DNA of 42,568 bases from Saccharopolyspora sp. NFXS83 (GCF_026241095.1 NZ_JAPFGB010000041.1:1-42568); one strand, 5' to 3'. Numbered from the stretch's first letter, positions 7,413-17,263 are shown. The notes: generated by a model from the sequence alone, not told the origin. Numbers and translations are program-made.

Positions 7413-7903
7413 CGGCGCACCTCGGGAACGGGCGTACCGTCGAGGTGGCAATCACAACGATGCGACAACGACGTTCCGGCGTCCGTCGCAGCAGAGTCCG
7501 CTGCCGGGTCCGTTCCGGCACGAACCGGACACCCGCCGCACGCGCGGTGCCGGTGCGGGCACGCTCCGCCGCCGAACCGAGCGCTCCACGTGTGGACTGC
7601 GGAAACACTTCGGGCGGCGGGAGCGATCAGACCTACGACGGCAGCTCGCAGGACGCCGCGGGAGATCGGTACCGCGGATCTCACGACTTCGGGTCTACGG
7701 CGCGAAGGCGTCGGCTAGGCTGCCGTACCGCGGCCAGTTACGGCCCCCGGCCGAACCGGGTCGCGCTGAACGAACGTGTTACTTGTCGGAGGGCCGAACC
7801 GGTCCGCTCAAAACGCCGATGCCCGACGGGGCGGTGCCGATCCGGATGTGTCCGGGTGGAATCCGCACCGAGCGGGCATCGATAGCAGTACGGGGAGACG
7901 TCG
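7413..7903 (+). other. Intergenic region upstream of kinase 1
   Basis: About 490 bp without a supported gene. Reading frames run through it but lack the strong G/C third-position bias of the neighbours. TAGGCT at 7716-7721 could be a -10 for the kinase gene, giving an untranslated leader of about 180 nt, but no good -35 is seen. No strong terminator for the preceding gene is visible. Confidence 0.4.
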
Positions 7904-9370
7904 GTGAGCGACGAAGGTCGCCTGGTCGCCGGACGCTACCGAGTGCAGCGACGCATCGGCAGTGGCGCGATGGGCGTGGTGTGGGAATGTATTGACGAAC
8001 GCCTGCATCGCACTGTCGCGGTCAAGCAGTTGCTGTTGCAGCCCGGACTGGACCCGGGTGAGGCCGAGGAAGCGCGGCAGCGGGCAATGCGGGAAGGCCG
8101 CATCGCGGCGCGCCTGCAGCACCAGCACGCGATCTCGGTCTACGACGTAGCCGAGGACGAAGGCCAGCCTGTGCTGGTCATGGAGTACCTGCCCTCCACC
8201 AGCCTGGCGGCGATGATGTCCGACCACGGGCCGTTGCCGCCTCGGGAGGTGGCTCGAATCGGTGCTCAGGCGGCAGCCGCGCTCGGTGCCGCGCACGCGG
8301 CGGGAGTGGTGCACCGCGACATCAAGCCGGGCAACATCCTGCTCGGCGACAACGGCACGGTGAAGATCACCGACTTCGGCATCTCACGCGCTCAGGGCGA
8401 CGTGCAGGTGACGAAGACGGGGATGCTGGCGGGCACGCCCGCCTACTTGTCGCCGGACGTCGCGATGGGCCAGGAGCCCTCCGGCGCCTCCGACGTGTTC
8501 TCGCTGGGCGCGACGCTCTACGCCGCGATCGAGGGCAGGCCGCCGTTCGGCTTGAACGAGAACACGCTGGCGCTGCTGCACTCGGTGGCCGCGGGCCGCA
8601 TCGAACCGCCGCAGCAGTCGGGCGCGATGGCCCAGCCGCTGATGGCGATGATGCAGGTGCGCGTCGAGGACCGGCCGGACATGGCTCAGGTCCGGGAGAT
8701 GCTGCTGGCGGTCGCCGACGGCAACGCGGTCACCTCGGTGCCCACGATGGCCGCGCCGATCCCGCCGGCGATCAGCCCGGAGCACGGCGGCAGCAGGCCG
8801 GACCTGCAGCCGACCAGCGTCGTCGGGCACGACTACGGCAACGGCACCGCGTACTACGACGAGGACCCGTACGGCGCGCAGGACTCCAATCCGCGCACCG
8901 CGTACCTGGGCGGCGCCGATTCGCGCAGCGACGTGGCGCTGGAGGACCGGCCGAAGCGCAGCAAGCGCCCGGTGGTGATCTCCGGGATCGCCCTGGCCGC
9001 GGCGGCAGTGGTCGCGGTGCTGGTGACGTCGGCGTTCCTCAGCGGCGGCAACGAGACGGACCCGGCGGGCAACCAGACCGGGACCAGCCAGCAACCGCAG
9101 ATCCCGGTTCCGCCGCCGCAGACGACGGCGTCCTCGGAGAGCCAGACCTACGAGGAGGAGACCTCCTCGGAGGAGACCTCCAGCACCCCGACGTCCTCGC
9201 AGCCGTCGTCGCAGCCGACCACGACGCAGCAGCCGACCTCGACGCAGTCGGAGCCGACCGAGACGTCCGACGACAGCGACGATCAGCCGACCTCCACCCA
9301 GGAGACCGGCGCGAGCGAGTCGAACTCGCCGCAATCGGGCAACGTCACCGCGTACCGGCTTCCGGGCTGA
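7904..9370 (+). CDS. Transmembrane serine/threonine protein kinase (PknB-like), paralogue 1
   Basis: This 488-residue kinase has an N-terminal kinase domain (about 10-270) with glycine loop IGSGAMGVVW, ATP-binding Lys41, catalytic HRDIKPGN (Asp139) and DFG (Asp157). One transmembrane helix (about 362-385) and an extracellular Ser/Thr/Gln-rich stalk of about 100 residues follow; the stalk ends without any folded domain. The usual APE motif reads SPDV, with Asp185 in place of the structural Glu, whereas the neighbour keeps SPEV. The GTG start has a GGGGAGA ribosome site. It is nearly collinear with the kinase at 9585, pointing to tandem duplication. Activity is likely since all catalytic residues are present; substrates are unknown. 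Confidence 0.93.
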   Translation: MSDEGRLVAGRYRVQRRIGSGAMGVVWECIDERLHRTVAVKQLLLQPGLDPGEAEEARQRAMREGRIAARLQHQHAISVYDVAEDEGQPVLVMEYLPSTSLAAMMSDHGPLPPREVARIGAQAAAALGAAHAAGVVHRDIKPGNILLGDNGTVKITDFGISRAQGDVQVTKTGMLAGTPAYLSPDVAMGQEPSGASDVFSLGATLYAAIEGRPPFGLNENTLALLHSVAAGRIEPPQQSGAMAQPLMAMMQVRVEDRPDMAQVREMLLAVADGNAVTSVPTMAAPIPPAISPEHGGSRPDLQPTSVVGHDYGNGTAYYDEDPYGAQDSNPRTAYLGGADSRSDVALEDRPKRSKRPVVISGIALAAAAVVAVLVTSAFLSGGNETDPAGNQTGTSQQPQIPVPPPQTTASSESQTYEEETSSEETSSTPTSSQPSSQPTTTQQPTSTQSEPTETSDDSDDQPTSTQETGASESNSPQSGNVTAYRLPG

Positions 9371-9391
9371 TCGGCCCGGGTGAGTCGCTCT

Positions 9392-9435
9392 CCGGGCCGG
9401 GGACGGGCATCTGCGGATGCGTGTCCCCGGCCCGG
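9392..9435 (+). terminator. Strong terminator between the two kinase genes
   Basis: CCGGGCCGGGGAC (9392-9404) pairs over 13 bp with 9423-9435, and GCATC/GATGC (9407-9411, 9416-9420) extends the inner stem. It separates the two kinase genes into independent transcripts. Confidence 0.8.
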
Positions 9436-9584
9436 TGCGTTTGGTCCGGGTCGGTTCGCGCACCCGGACCTAGTGCGTTCAGCAGCCACCGCACCAGTAA
9501 CGTGAAGCCGATGAGCATGAGCCGGTCTCGGGGGCCCGGTCCGTACCGTCGAAGCCGCCACCACTGCAGCATCAGGAGAGACCT

Positions 9585-11150
<1,566 letters not shown>

Positions 11151-11155
11151 GGGGG

Positions 11156-11182
11156 GCCGCCGCCTCAGGCCCCGGCGGCGGC
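11156..11182. terminator. Bidirectional terminator between kinase 2 and LysR gene
   Basis: GCCGCCGCC (11156-11164) pairs with GGCGGCGGC (11174-11182) around a 9-nt loop. The right arm lies inside the last codons of the LysR gene, so both convergent transcripts share this GC stem. Confidence 0.5.
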
Positions 11183-12061
11183 GGTCAGCGCCGCCAGCAG
11201 TGAGCGGGTGGCCGGTTGGTCGGCCACGGTTTCGCGCGTCGCGACGTGGATGCGGCGGATCGGTTCGGGCCTGCGCACCTCGCGGACGACGACGCCGGGG
11301 TGCAGGACGCGGGTCGCCAGGCGCGGTTGCAGGCCGACGCCCAGCCCGGCGGCGACGAAGCCCTGCGCCGAGTAGTCCCCACCGGTCTCCAGTGCGATCC
11401 GCGGCGTGAACCCGGCGGCGCCGAAGGCGTCCCGCAGCGATTCCGCGCACGGCCCCGCGCGCATGGCGTCCCCGAGCACGAAGGGCTCGTCGGCGAGCCG
11501 GGCGAGGTCGATCCGCTCCTCGTCGCACAGCGGATGCCCGAGCGGCAGCACCAGGTGGTACGGCTCGTCCACGAGGTGTTCGACGCGGACTCCGCGCGCT
11601 CGGGGCACGTCGCGACCGACGACGATCACCGCGATGTCGGCTTCGCCGGTGGCGACCTCGCCGAGGATCCCCTCGTCGATCATCTTCAGGTCGAGCCGCA
11701 CCTCGGGCCGCTCCGCGCGGAACTTCGCCACGGCGGGCGGGATGAGCCCGACCCCGGCGGTGTTGAAGTAGCGGACGCGCAGCACTCCGGTGCGGCCCGC
11801 GCGCAGGTCGGCGAGTTCGGCGTCGGCGTCGGCGAGCAGCCCGGCCAGTTCGGTGGCGCGTTCGGCCAGCAGCCGCCCGGCCGCGGTGGGGCGCACGCCG
11901 CGGCCCACCTTCTCCAGCAGCGCGGTACCCGCTTCGCGTTCCAGGGTGGTGATCTGCTGGCTGATCGCCGAGGGCGTGTAGCCGAGGTTGGTGGCGGCGC
12001 TGCTGATCGAGCCGCCGGCGACGACGGCTCTGAGGACCTGCATCCGGCGGGCGTCGAGCAT
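11165..12061 (-). CDS. LysR-family transcriptional regulator
   Basis: The 298-residue DNA-binding protein has an N-terminal winged helix-turn-helix (LRAVVAGGSISSAATNLGYTP, about 9-30) and a C-terminal periplasmic-binding-like effector domain (about 90-298). It is divergent from an EamA-type exporter, a standard layout in which the regulator controls the transporter, though no ligand can be read from the sequence. On its strand TAGTGT ends 7 nt before the ATG, suggesting leaderless transcription. The 156-bp shared intergenic region is AT-rich next to the regulator start (about 12087-12118), where a LysR site would be expected; no clean T-N11-A palindrome was settled on. Confidence 0.93.
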   Translation of the reverse strand: MLDARRMQVLRAVVAGGSISSAATNLGYTPSAISQQITTLEREAGTALLEKVGRGVRPTAAGRLLAERATELAGLLADADAELADLRAGRTGVLRVRYFNTAGVGLIPPAVAKFRAERPEVRLDLKMIDEGILGEVATGEADIAVIVVGRDVPRARGVRVEHLVDEPYHLVLPLGHPLCDEERIDLARLADEPFVLGDAMRAGPCAESLRDAFGAAGFTPRIALETGGDYSAQGFVAAGLGVGLQPRLATRVLHPGVVVREVRRPEPIRRIHVATRETVADQPATRSLLAALTAAAGA

Positions 12062-12173
12062 GCCCTCAACACTACAGCAGACCTGAAGAGTTCATTCACT
12101 TTATTTCGATTGTGCTAATCGGTCGTCCGCTGGATCGTGGTGTTCGCGATCGCACGCTCACACCACTGCTCCA

Positions 12174-12198
12174 CCGCCCCGTCCACTGGACGGGGCGG
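12174..12198 (+). promoter_or_regulatory. Perfect hairpin in 5' region of EamA gene
   Basis: CCGCCCCGTCC (12174-12184) and GGACGGGGCGG (12188-12198) form an 11-bp stem with a 3-nt loop, 19 nt before the EamA start. No U-run follows, so it may be an operator or an mRNA structure rather than a terminator. Confidence 0.4.
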
Positions 12199-12217
12199 AT
12201 TCTCGAAGGGACGAACG

Positions 12218-13174
12218 ATGAATCATCCGGCGAGCTACCTGCGGGTCGGCGCGTTGGCGCTGCTGTGGGGAGCCAGCTTCCTGCTGATCAAGCTCGCGCT
12301 GACCGCGCTGTCACCGGTGCAGGTCGCGTTCACCCGCATCGCGCTCGGCGCGGCGGTGCTGGTGGTGCTGTGCGCGGTGCGCGGAATCCGGTTGCGCGGG
12401 GATCGGCGGCTGTGGACGCACGTCGCGGTGGCCGGGTTCTTCGCGAGCGCGCTGCCGTGGGTGCTGTTCAGCATGGCCGAGCGCACCGTGGATTCCGGGC
12501 TGGCCGGCGTGCTGAACGCGACGACACCGCTGTGGACGATCCTGTTCGGCTTCCTGGCTGGCACGGAGCGCGGCCTGTCACCGCGGATGCTGGCGGGCCT
12601 GGCCATCGGGTTCGGCGGCGTGCTGCTGATCATGGCGCCCTGGGACGGCGCTGCGAGCGGGATCGGGCTGGTGGCGTGCCTCGGCGCGACGGCCAGCTAC
12701 GGGATCGCCTACGTGCACATCGGCCGGAACCTGACCGGCTCGCGCGACGGCGGGCCCGCACCCGTGCCGCTGGCGATGGCGGGCATGCAGCTCGTCGCCG
12801 CCACCGGCATCGCGGCGTTCGCGCTGCCGCTGGACGGGCTCCCGCCGGTGCGCTTCGACCTGGTCGCGCTGCTGGCGGTCGCGGTGCTCGGCGTGTTCGG
12901 CACCGGAGTGGGCTTCGCGCTGAACTACCGCCTGATCGCCGACGAGGGCCCCACGGCGGCGGCGACCGTCACCTACCTGATGCCGATCGTCTCGGTGCTC
13001 TTGGGCGCTCTGGTCCTGGGTGAGCAGATCGGCTCCCGAGTCGTGCTGGGCATCGCCTTGGTCCTCGCGGGCGTCGCCCTGTCCCGCCGGAACCGAACCC
13101 GAGTCCCCCGCTTCCCCGCAGCCTCCGGCGCTGAGGTCTACACCGACCTGGCCACCAACCACCCCATGAAGTAA
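12218..13174 (+). CDS. EamA/DMT-superfamily exporter
   Basis: The 318-residue inner-membrane protein has about ten hydrophobic segments arranged as two EamA repeats (about residues 5-140 and 150-290), the architecture of drug/metabolite transporters. Opening features are LLWGASFLLIKLAL and, in the second half, GVGFALNYRLIADEGPTAAATVTYLMPIVSVLLG, shared by the RhaT/YdcZ-like branch. The ATG at 12218 starts directly at the first membrane helix; an upstream GTG would add 27 unrelated residues. It diverges from the LysR gene, which probably regulates it. The substrate is unknown; such proteins often export amino acids or small toxic metabolites. The stop codon runs straight into repeat copy C. 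Confidence 0.92.
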   Translation: MNHPASYLRVGALALLWGASFLLIKLALTALSPVQVAFTRIALGAAVLVVLCAVRGIRLRGDRRLWTHVAVAGFFASALPWVLFSMAERTVDSGLAGVLNATTPLWTILFGFLAGTERGLSPRMLAGLAIGFGGVLLIMAPWDGAASGIGLVACLGATASYGIAYVHIGRNLTGSRDGGPAPVPLAMAGMQLVAATGIAAFALPLDGLPPVRFDLVALLAVAVLGVFGTGVGFALNYRLIADEGPTAAATVTYLMPIVSVLLGALVLGEQIGSRVVLGIALVLAGVALSRRNRTRVPRFPAASGAEVYTDLATNHPMK

Positions 13175-13434
13175 CCCCGAAGCTCGCCGAAGCCGTGCTC
13201 AGCGGCCGAAGGCCGTGCCTTGGGCGGGCGAAGCCACGCCTGCCTCGCGGCCGAAGGCCGTGCCTGTATGCGCGAAGCGCATAGCCCACGTCGAAAAGGT
13301 GACCACCCGCGGGTTCTCAGCCGGTCTCTCGCGAGGACAGCTTTTTCCCTCGTGGCGGAGCCACTCGGGAAAAAGATCCCGCAGCGAGAGACCGACTGAG
13401 GTTCCGCCACCCGGACACCCGAGCAGAACGAGCC
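13175..13434 (-). repeat. Copy C of dispersed hairpin element
   Basis: On the minus strand this reads tail, large hairpin, mini-hairpin chain. The hairpin spans 13316-13400 (85 nt). Its outer stem CTCAGCCGGTCTCTCGC (13316-13332) pairs with 13384-13400 with one mismatch. Compared with copy B four stem positions differ, and each is matched by a complementary change on the other arm. CTTTTTCCC/GGGAAAAAG and GTGGC-gga-GCCAC form the inner stem. GGCC-GAA-GGCC mini-hairpins lie at 13175-13290. The tail ends 1 nt from the response-regulator stop codon, and the other end abuts the EamA stop codon. Confidence 0.85.
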
Positions 13435-13435
13435 G

Positions 13436-14110
13436 TCACACCAACCGCCGATCCGAAGCCCAGCGGGAGAGTTCGTACCGGTTGGACAGCTGGGTCTTGC
13501 GCAGCACGCTGGAGACGTGGGTCTCGACGGTCTTCACCGAGATGAACAGCTCCGACGCGATCTCCTTGTACGCGTAGCCGCGTGCGAGCAGCCGCAACAC
13601 GTCCCGTTCCCGCGGGGTGAGCAGGTCGAGTTCGGGGTCGCCGATGGGCGCGGAGTTCGGCCCTTGGGAGAACGCGTCGAGCACGAACCCGGCGAGCCGC
13701 GGCGAGAACACCGGGTCGCCCGCCGCGACCTGGCACACCGCGTCGGCCAGTTCCCGCCCGGAGATCGTCTTCGTGACGTAGCCGCGCGCGCCGCCGCGGA
13801 TCACGGCGATGACGTCCTCGGCGGCGTCGGAGACCGACAGCGCCAGGAACACCACGTCGGGGTGGTCACCCCGCACCCGGCGCAGCACTTCGGCGCCGCC
13901 ACCGTCGGGCATGTGCACGTCGAGCAGCACGACCTGCGGCTCGTAGTGGGCGATGCCCGCGACGGCCTCCCCGACGGAACCGGCCTCGCCCACCACTTCG
14001 ACCTGGTCGGGCGCGGTGGCGAGTTCGGCGCGCACCCCGGAGCGAAACAGCGCGTGGTCGTCGACGAGGAACACGCGAACCGGAGGCCGGTCCGTTCCGT
14101 CGCTGGTCAT
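13436..14110 (-). CDS. NarL/LuxR-family response regulator (LiaR-like)
   Basis: The 224-residue regulator has an N-terminal receiver (about 11-130) with the acidic pair at 17-18, phospho-acceptor Asp64 in LLDVHMPDGG, and a Lys in GYVTKTIS. A C-terminal LuxR-type helix-turn-helix follows (LTPRERDVLRLLARGYAYKE and SVKTVETHVSSVLRK). The ATG at 14110 has a perfect AGGAGG ribosome site 4 nt upstream. The sensor kinase gene lies 37 bp upstream on the same strand, so the two form an operon. With the PspC/LiaF-like protein across the divergent promoter it resembles LiaFSR or VraSR envelope-stress systems. The stop codon abuts repeat copy C. Confidence 0.95.
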   Translation of the reverse strand: MTSDGTDRPPVRVFLVDDHALFRSGVRAELATAPDQVEVVGEAGSVGEAVAGIAHYEPQVVLLDVHMPDGGGAEVLRRVRGDHPDVVFLALSVSDAAEDVIAVIRGGARGYVTKTISGRELADAVCQVAAGDPVFSPRLAGFVLDAFSQGPNSAPIGDPELDLLTPRERDVLRLLARGYAYKEIASELFISVKTVETHVSSVLRKTQLSNRYELSRWASDRRLV

Positions 14111-14147
14111 GAGTCCTCCTCCGTCGACCACCGCTGCGGTCGGCTCA

Positions 14148-15602
14148 TCAGCTGGTCTTCCTGGGCATGTCCATCTGCACTTCGGTGCCCGAGCCGGGCG
14201 CGGTCTTGATCCGGACGGAGCCGCCGTTGCGCTCCATCCTCCCCTTGATCGAGTCGGCGAGCCCGTGCCGATCGTCGGACACCCGGTCCGGGTCGAACCC
14301 GGTGCCGCGGTCCCGCACGAAGATCGACACCCGGTCCGGTTCGACCTCCGCGTAGACGCTGACCTCGCCCACCCCGGCGTGCTTGGCCGCGTTCACCACG
14401 GCCTCCCTGGCGGCGGCGAGCGCGGCGGTGAGCGGCTCGTCGAGTTCGCAGTCTCCGACGACCACCTGCTGCACGGTGATCGCGAAGGCGTCCTCCACCT
14501 CGCCGCAGGCCCTCGTGAGCTGCGCAGACAGGGTCTGCGGCGGCTTCTCGCCCGGTTGCGCGGCGTCGGTGGGCTGCTGGTCGCCGTCGGTGCGGCCGTA
14601 GCCGTCGGGGCCGTAGAGCCAGGTCCGCAGCTCGCGTTCCTGCCCGCGGGCCAGCCGGCGGACCTCGCGTTCCGAGTCGGCCTGCTTCTGGATCAGCGCC
14701 AGCGTCTGCAGCACCGAGTCGTGCAGGTGGGCGGCGATCTCGGCGCGCTCCTGCGAGCGGACCCGACCGGCGCGCTCCACGTCGAGGTCCCGCATCAGCC
14801 GCATCCACCACGGCACCGTGAGCACGGCGGCGCCGATCAGCGCGGTGATCGTGGACAGCATCGCGAACTGCAGGTCGCTGACGGTGGCCGAGCCCGCCAG
14901 GAACACCACCGCGCCGATCACCACGAGCGCGGCGCCGGAGATGATCCGCACCAGCGCGGCCCGCCCGCCTCCGCCGCCGAGCACCGCTCCCGCCATGCCG
15001 GAGCGGGCGCCTTTCCGCCAGCGCCGCCGCTGCGATTCGTCCGCTTCCCGCCACACCACGGCCGCCCCGACCAGCGCGACGCCGAGCGGGCCGGTGAGCC
15101 AGCCGGGCAGGATGCCCAGCAGCCCGACGGCGACCGCCAGGCCCAGCCCCAGGATGATCAGCCCGAGGCCTTGCTGGCGTTCGCGATCGGTGACCGGAGG
15201 TTCGGCGCCCGCGCTCTGCGGCACGAAGATCCACAGCAGCCCGTAGGCCAGCACCCCGGCACCGCCGAACGCGGCGAGCACCGCGAACGTCGCCCGCACG
15301 CTCAGCACCGACACGCCCAGGTGGTCGGAGAGCCCGCTGCAAACCCCGGAGACCAGCCGTCCGCCGCGGCGCCGGTACAGCTTCGGCCCGCTCTCGCGGA
15401 CGCCGTGCGCCGAGTGCGGGCCGCGCACCACGTGCCCGAACGGAACCGTCGGCGCTTCCGGGGCGGCCTGCGCGGAACCCGGAGCGTGCGGTGGGACCGA
15501 CGGCGCGGGGCCGTGCGGAGCGGCGGTCGCGGCGGTGCGCGACCGGCGGAGCGCGCGTTCGTGTTCGCGCTGGGACCGGGTTCTCACAACAGTGATGGTC
15601 AC
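14148..15602 (-). CDS. Sensor histidine kinase with N-terminal PspC domain (LiaS/NarX type)
   Basis: This 484-residue membrane kinase starts with a Pro/Ala-rich cytoplasmic segment (about 20-70) and a PspC domain (about 73-128, LYRRRGGRLVSGVCSGLSDHLG). About four further membrane segments (140-265) precede a HisKA_3 dimerisation helix with phospho-acceptor His294 in AAHLHDSVLQ. The ATP-binding domain shows EAVVNAAKHAG (N box), VRDRGTGFD and HGLADSIKGRM. No extracellular sensor domain is seen, so the signal is probably membrane-derived. It is the partner of the regulator at 13436. The start is uncertain: GTG at 15602 is used, with no clear ribosome site, and another GTG lies five codons in. 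Confidence 0.94.
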   Translation of the reverse strand: MTITVVRTRSQREHERALRRSRTAATAAPHGPAPSVPPHAPGSAQAAPEAPTVPFGHVVRGPHSAHGVRESGPKLYRRRGGRLVSGVCSGLSDHLGVSVLSVRATFAVLAAFGGAGVLAYGLLWIFVPQSAGAEPPVTDRERQQGLGLIILGLGLAVAVGLLGILPGWLTGPLGVALVGAAVVWREADESQRRRWRKGARSGMAGAVLGGGGGRAALVRIISGAALVVIGAVVFLAGSATVSDLQFAMLSTITALIGAAVLTVPWWMRLMRDLDVERAGRVRSQERAEIAAHLHDSVLQTLALIQKQADSEREVRRLARGQERELRTWLYGPDGYGRTDGDQQPTDAAQPGEKPPQTLSAQLTRACGEVEDAFAITVQQVVVGDCELDEPLTAALAAAREAVVNAAKHAGVGEVSVYAEVEPDRVSIFVRDRGTGFDPDRVSDDRHGLADSIKGRMERNGGSVRIKTAPGSGTEVQMDMPRKTS

Positions 15603-15620
15603 ACGCGCGCAAGATCAGGT

Positions 15621-15674
15621 GCATCGGGGAATTCCCAGGGCGTTCGGGGCGCCTCTCAGGGGCGTCCCCGATGC
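15621..15674. promoter_or_regulatory. Inverted repeat between divergent PspC genes
   Basis: GCATCGGGGA (15621-15630) and TCCCCGATGC (15665-15674) form a perfect 10-bp inverted repeat separated by 34 bp. It lies centrally in the 105-bp region shared by the kinase and the PspC/LiaF-like gene, where autoregulation by the neighbouring response regulator would be expected (inference). GATAGT at 15695-15700 is a possible -10 ending 7 nt before the rightward ATG. Confidence 0.45.
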
Positions 15675-15707
15675 GTCGGCGATCGCGGCGGCTCGATAGT
15701 GGGTGGC

Positions 15708-16880
15708 ATGAACGGCAACGACAGCGTCGGCGACACCCTGCGCGAGATGTGGGAGACCCGGCCGGCCCGGCCGCGGCAGGGCCGCAGGCTCACCGGGGTG
15801 TGCGCCGCGATCGGCCACCGCTACGGCATCGATCCGGTGCTGGTGCGGGTGGCGTTCGTGGTGGCGACCATCCCTGGTGGCGGCGGCCTGGCCCTGTACC
15901 TGGCGCTGTGGGGGACGCTGCCGAACGCGGAACCCGTCGAGGAGCGGCACCGGCTGCTGCGAGTGCTCGGCCTGATCGCGGTGGTGGTCATCGGCATCCC
16001 CACGGCGCTCGGCATGCTCTACCCGCACGGCTGGCTCGTGTTCGCGGCGGCCACCGGCGGCCTGTACCTGCTGCACCGCAGCCAGCACGAGCAGGCTCCC
16101 GCCGTCGCGACCGCGCCGCCCGCGGCGGCACCGGTCGGGGAGAACACCTGGGTCTACCCGAGCTCCACGTCGAGGACCGAACCGCCGAGCTGGGACCCGC
16201 TGGGGGCCGCTCCGTTCGCGTGGGACCTGCCGGAACCGTCGCAGGAAGCCGAGGCGCCGCAGCCGAAGCGCCCGTGGATCGGCTGGCTGGCGGTGGGCGT
16301 GGCCGTGGTCGCCTTCGCCGTGGTGCCTGCGGTGGGCGGCAGCGCCGCCGCCGCGTTCGCCGTGGCGCTGGGGGTGCTCGGCGTCGGCATGCTCGCCGGC
16401 GCGTTCCTGCGCGGCAGCCGGATGCTGATCGCGTTCGCGCTGCCCGTCGGCGCGCTGGCCCTGCTGCTGGGTGCGGTGGAGGACGATCAGCATTCGTCGG
16501 CGTCGGAGTGGAGCCCGCCGCGCAGCCAGCAGGTCGTCGCGACCAGCTCGGCCGGGCTGCAGGAGTACTACCCGCACATCCCGAACGGCCGGATCACCTT
16601 GGACCTGCGGCAGCTGCGGCTCACCGGGGACGAGCGGATCGAGACCCGCGCGAGCGTCGGCGACGGCCACGTGGAGGTGCTGCTGCCCCCCGGTCTCGAC
16701 GTGACCGCGACCTGCACCACGAACAACGGCGCCGTGGACTGCCTGGGCAACCGCCAAGCCGGCAGCGATGCGCGCAACGAGCTGGAGATCAACGACCCCG
16801 GGGTGGACGGCCCCGGAGGCGGGCAGCTGGAACTCGACCTGTCCGCCGACAACGGCAACGTGGAGGTGCACCGTGGCTGA
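15708..16880 (+). CDS. PspC-domain membrane protein with LiaF-like C-terminal domain
   Basis: The 390-residue protein begins with a PspC domain (about 20-75: RQGRRLTGVCAAIGHRYGID) carrying hydrophobic segments. More membrane helices follow (about 85-125 and 185-255). A C-terminal extracytoplasmic beta-rich domain (about 285-390, ITLDLRQLRL, VEVLLPPGLDVT) resembles LiaF or DUF2154-like sheets. LiaF proteins restrain their cognate LiaS kinase (family knowledge), so this is the likely inhibitory partner of the divergent PspC-kinase. The ATG at 15708 is preferred by domain start and by a GATAGT -10-like site 7 nt upstream (leaderless). Its end overlaps the next gene by 8 nt. Confidence 0.9.
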   Translation: MNGNDSVGDTLREMWETRPARPRQGRRLTGVCAAIGHRYGIDPVLVRVAFVVATIPGGGGLALYLALWGTLPNAEPVEERHRLLRVLGLIAVVVIGIPTALGMLYPHGWLVFAAATGGLYLLHRSQHEQAPAVATAPPAAAPVGENTWVYPSSTSRTEPPSWDPLGAAPFAWDLPEPSQEAEAPQPKRPWIGWLAVGVAVVAFAVVPAVGGSAAAAFAVALGVLGVGMLAGAFLRGSRMLIAFALPVGALALLLGAVEDDQHSSASEWSPPRSQQVVATSSAGLQEYYPHIPNGRITLDLRQLRLTGDERIETRASVGDGHVEVLLPPGLDVTATCTTNNGAVDCLGNRQAGSDARNELEINDPGVDGPGGGQLELDLSADNGNVEVHRG

Positions 16881-17079
16881 CAACGCCCGCGACGAAACGA
16901 GCCCCGCCCACCGCCCGGACACCCCGCTGCTGGTGGCGGGAGCCCTCGCGCTGACCGTCTCGGGTTCGGTGCTGTTCGGCGGCTCGCAGGACTTCTGGAT
17001 CGAGTGGTCGCTGGCGGGAGCGGCCGTCCTGGTCGGCATCTTCCTGCTGATCGCCTCGATGCGACGTCGAGATCGGTGA
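16873..17079 (+). CDS. Small two-helix membrane protein in PspC operon
   Basis: The 68-residue protein has a polar N-terminus and two hydrophobic helices (about 18-35 and 45-62) separated by SQDFWIEW, ending in RRRDR. Its GTG start overlaps the upstream stop codon within GTGGCTGA, so the two genes are translationally coupled and probably co-function. No named family is recognised. Comparable small helix pairs accompany LiaI/LiaF-type modules (LiaI is also a two-helix protein), so a LiaI-like role is conceivable but unproven. The transcript runs into repeat copy D. Confidence 0.8.
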   Translation: MADNARDETSPAHRPDTPLLVAGALALTVSGSVLFGGSQDFWIEWSLAGAAVLVGIFLLIASMRRRDR

Positions 17080-17095
17080 AGAGCTTGCCGGAGTG

Positions 17096-17263
17096 GTTCG
17101 CGTAGCGGGACGGGGGGGCGGAACCTCAGCGGTTTCCTCGCTGCGCGATCTTTTCCCAACTGGCTCCGCCACGAGGGAAAAGCCGTCCTCCCGAGGAAAC
17201 CGCTGAGAACCCGCCGGTGGTCCGGCTGCCTGCGAGGTCGCTGCTCAGCGGCTCCGCCGCTGA
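17096..17263 (+). repeat. Copy D of dispersed hairpin element, degenerate
   Basis: The outer stem CTCAGCGGTTTCCTCGC (17125-17141) pairs with 17192-17207, losing only the terminal pair. Relative to copy B it carries a C-to-T change matched by G-to-A on the other arm. The inner CTTTTCCC/GGGAAAAG pairs; the GTGGC stem has one mismatch. The tail before it is eroded. The mini-hairpin chain is reduced to TCAGCGGC-tcc-GCCGCTGA (17245-17263). It follows the small membrane protein gene in the same relative orientation as the other copies. Confidence 0.75.

Noticed and set aside
6377..7885. 502-codon frame overlapping the membrane protein at 6396
   Set aside because: It is an out-of-frame reading rich in Arg/Pro/Gly. 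The overlapping frame has a membrane helix and a domain-like C-terminus.
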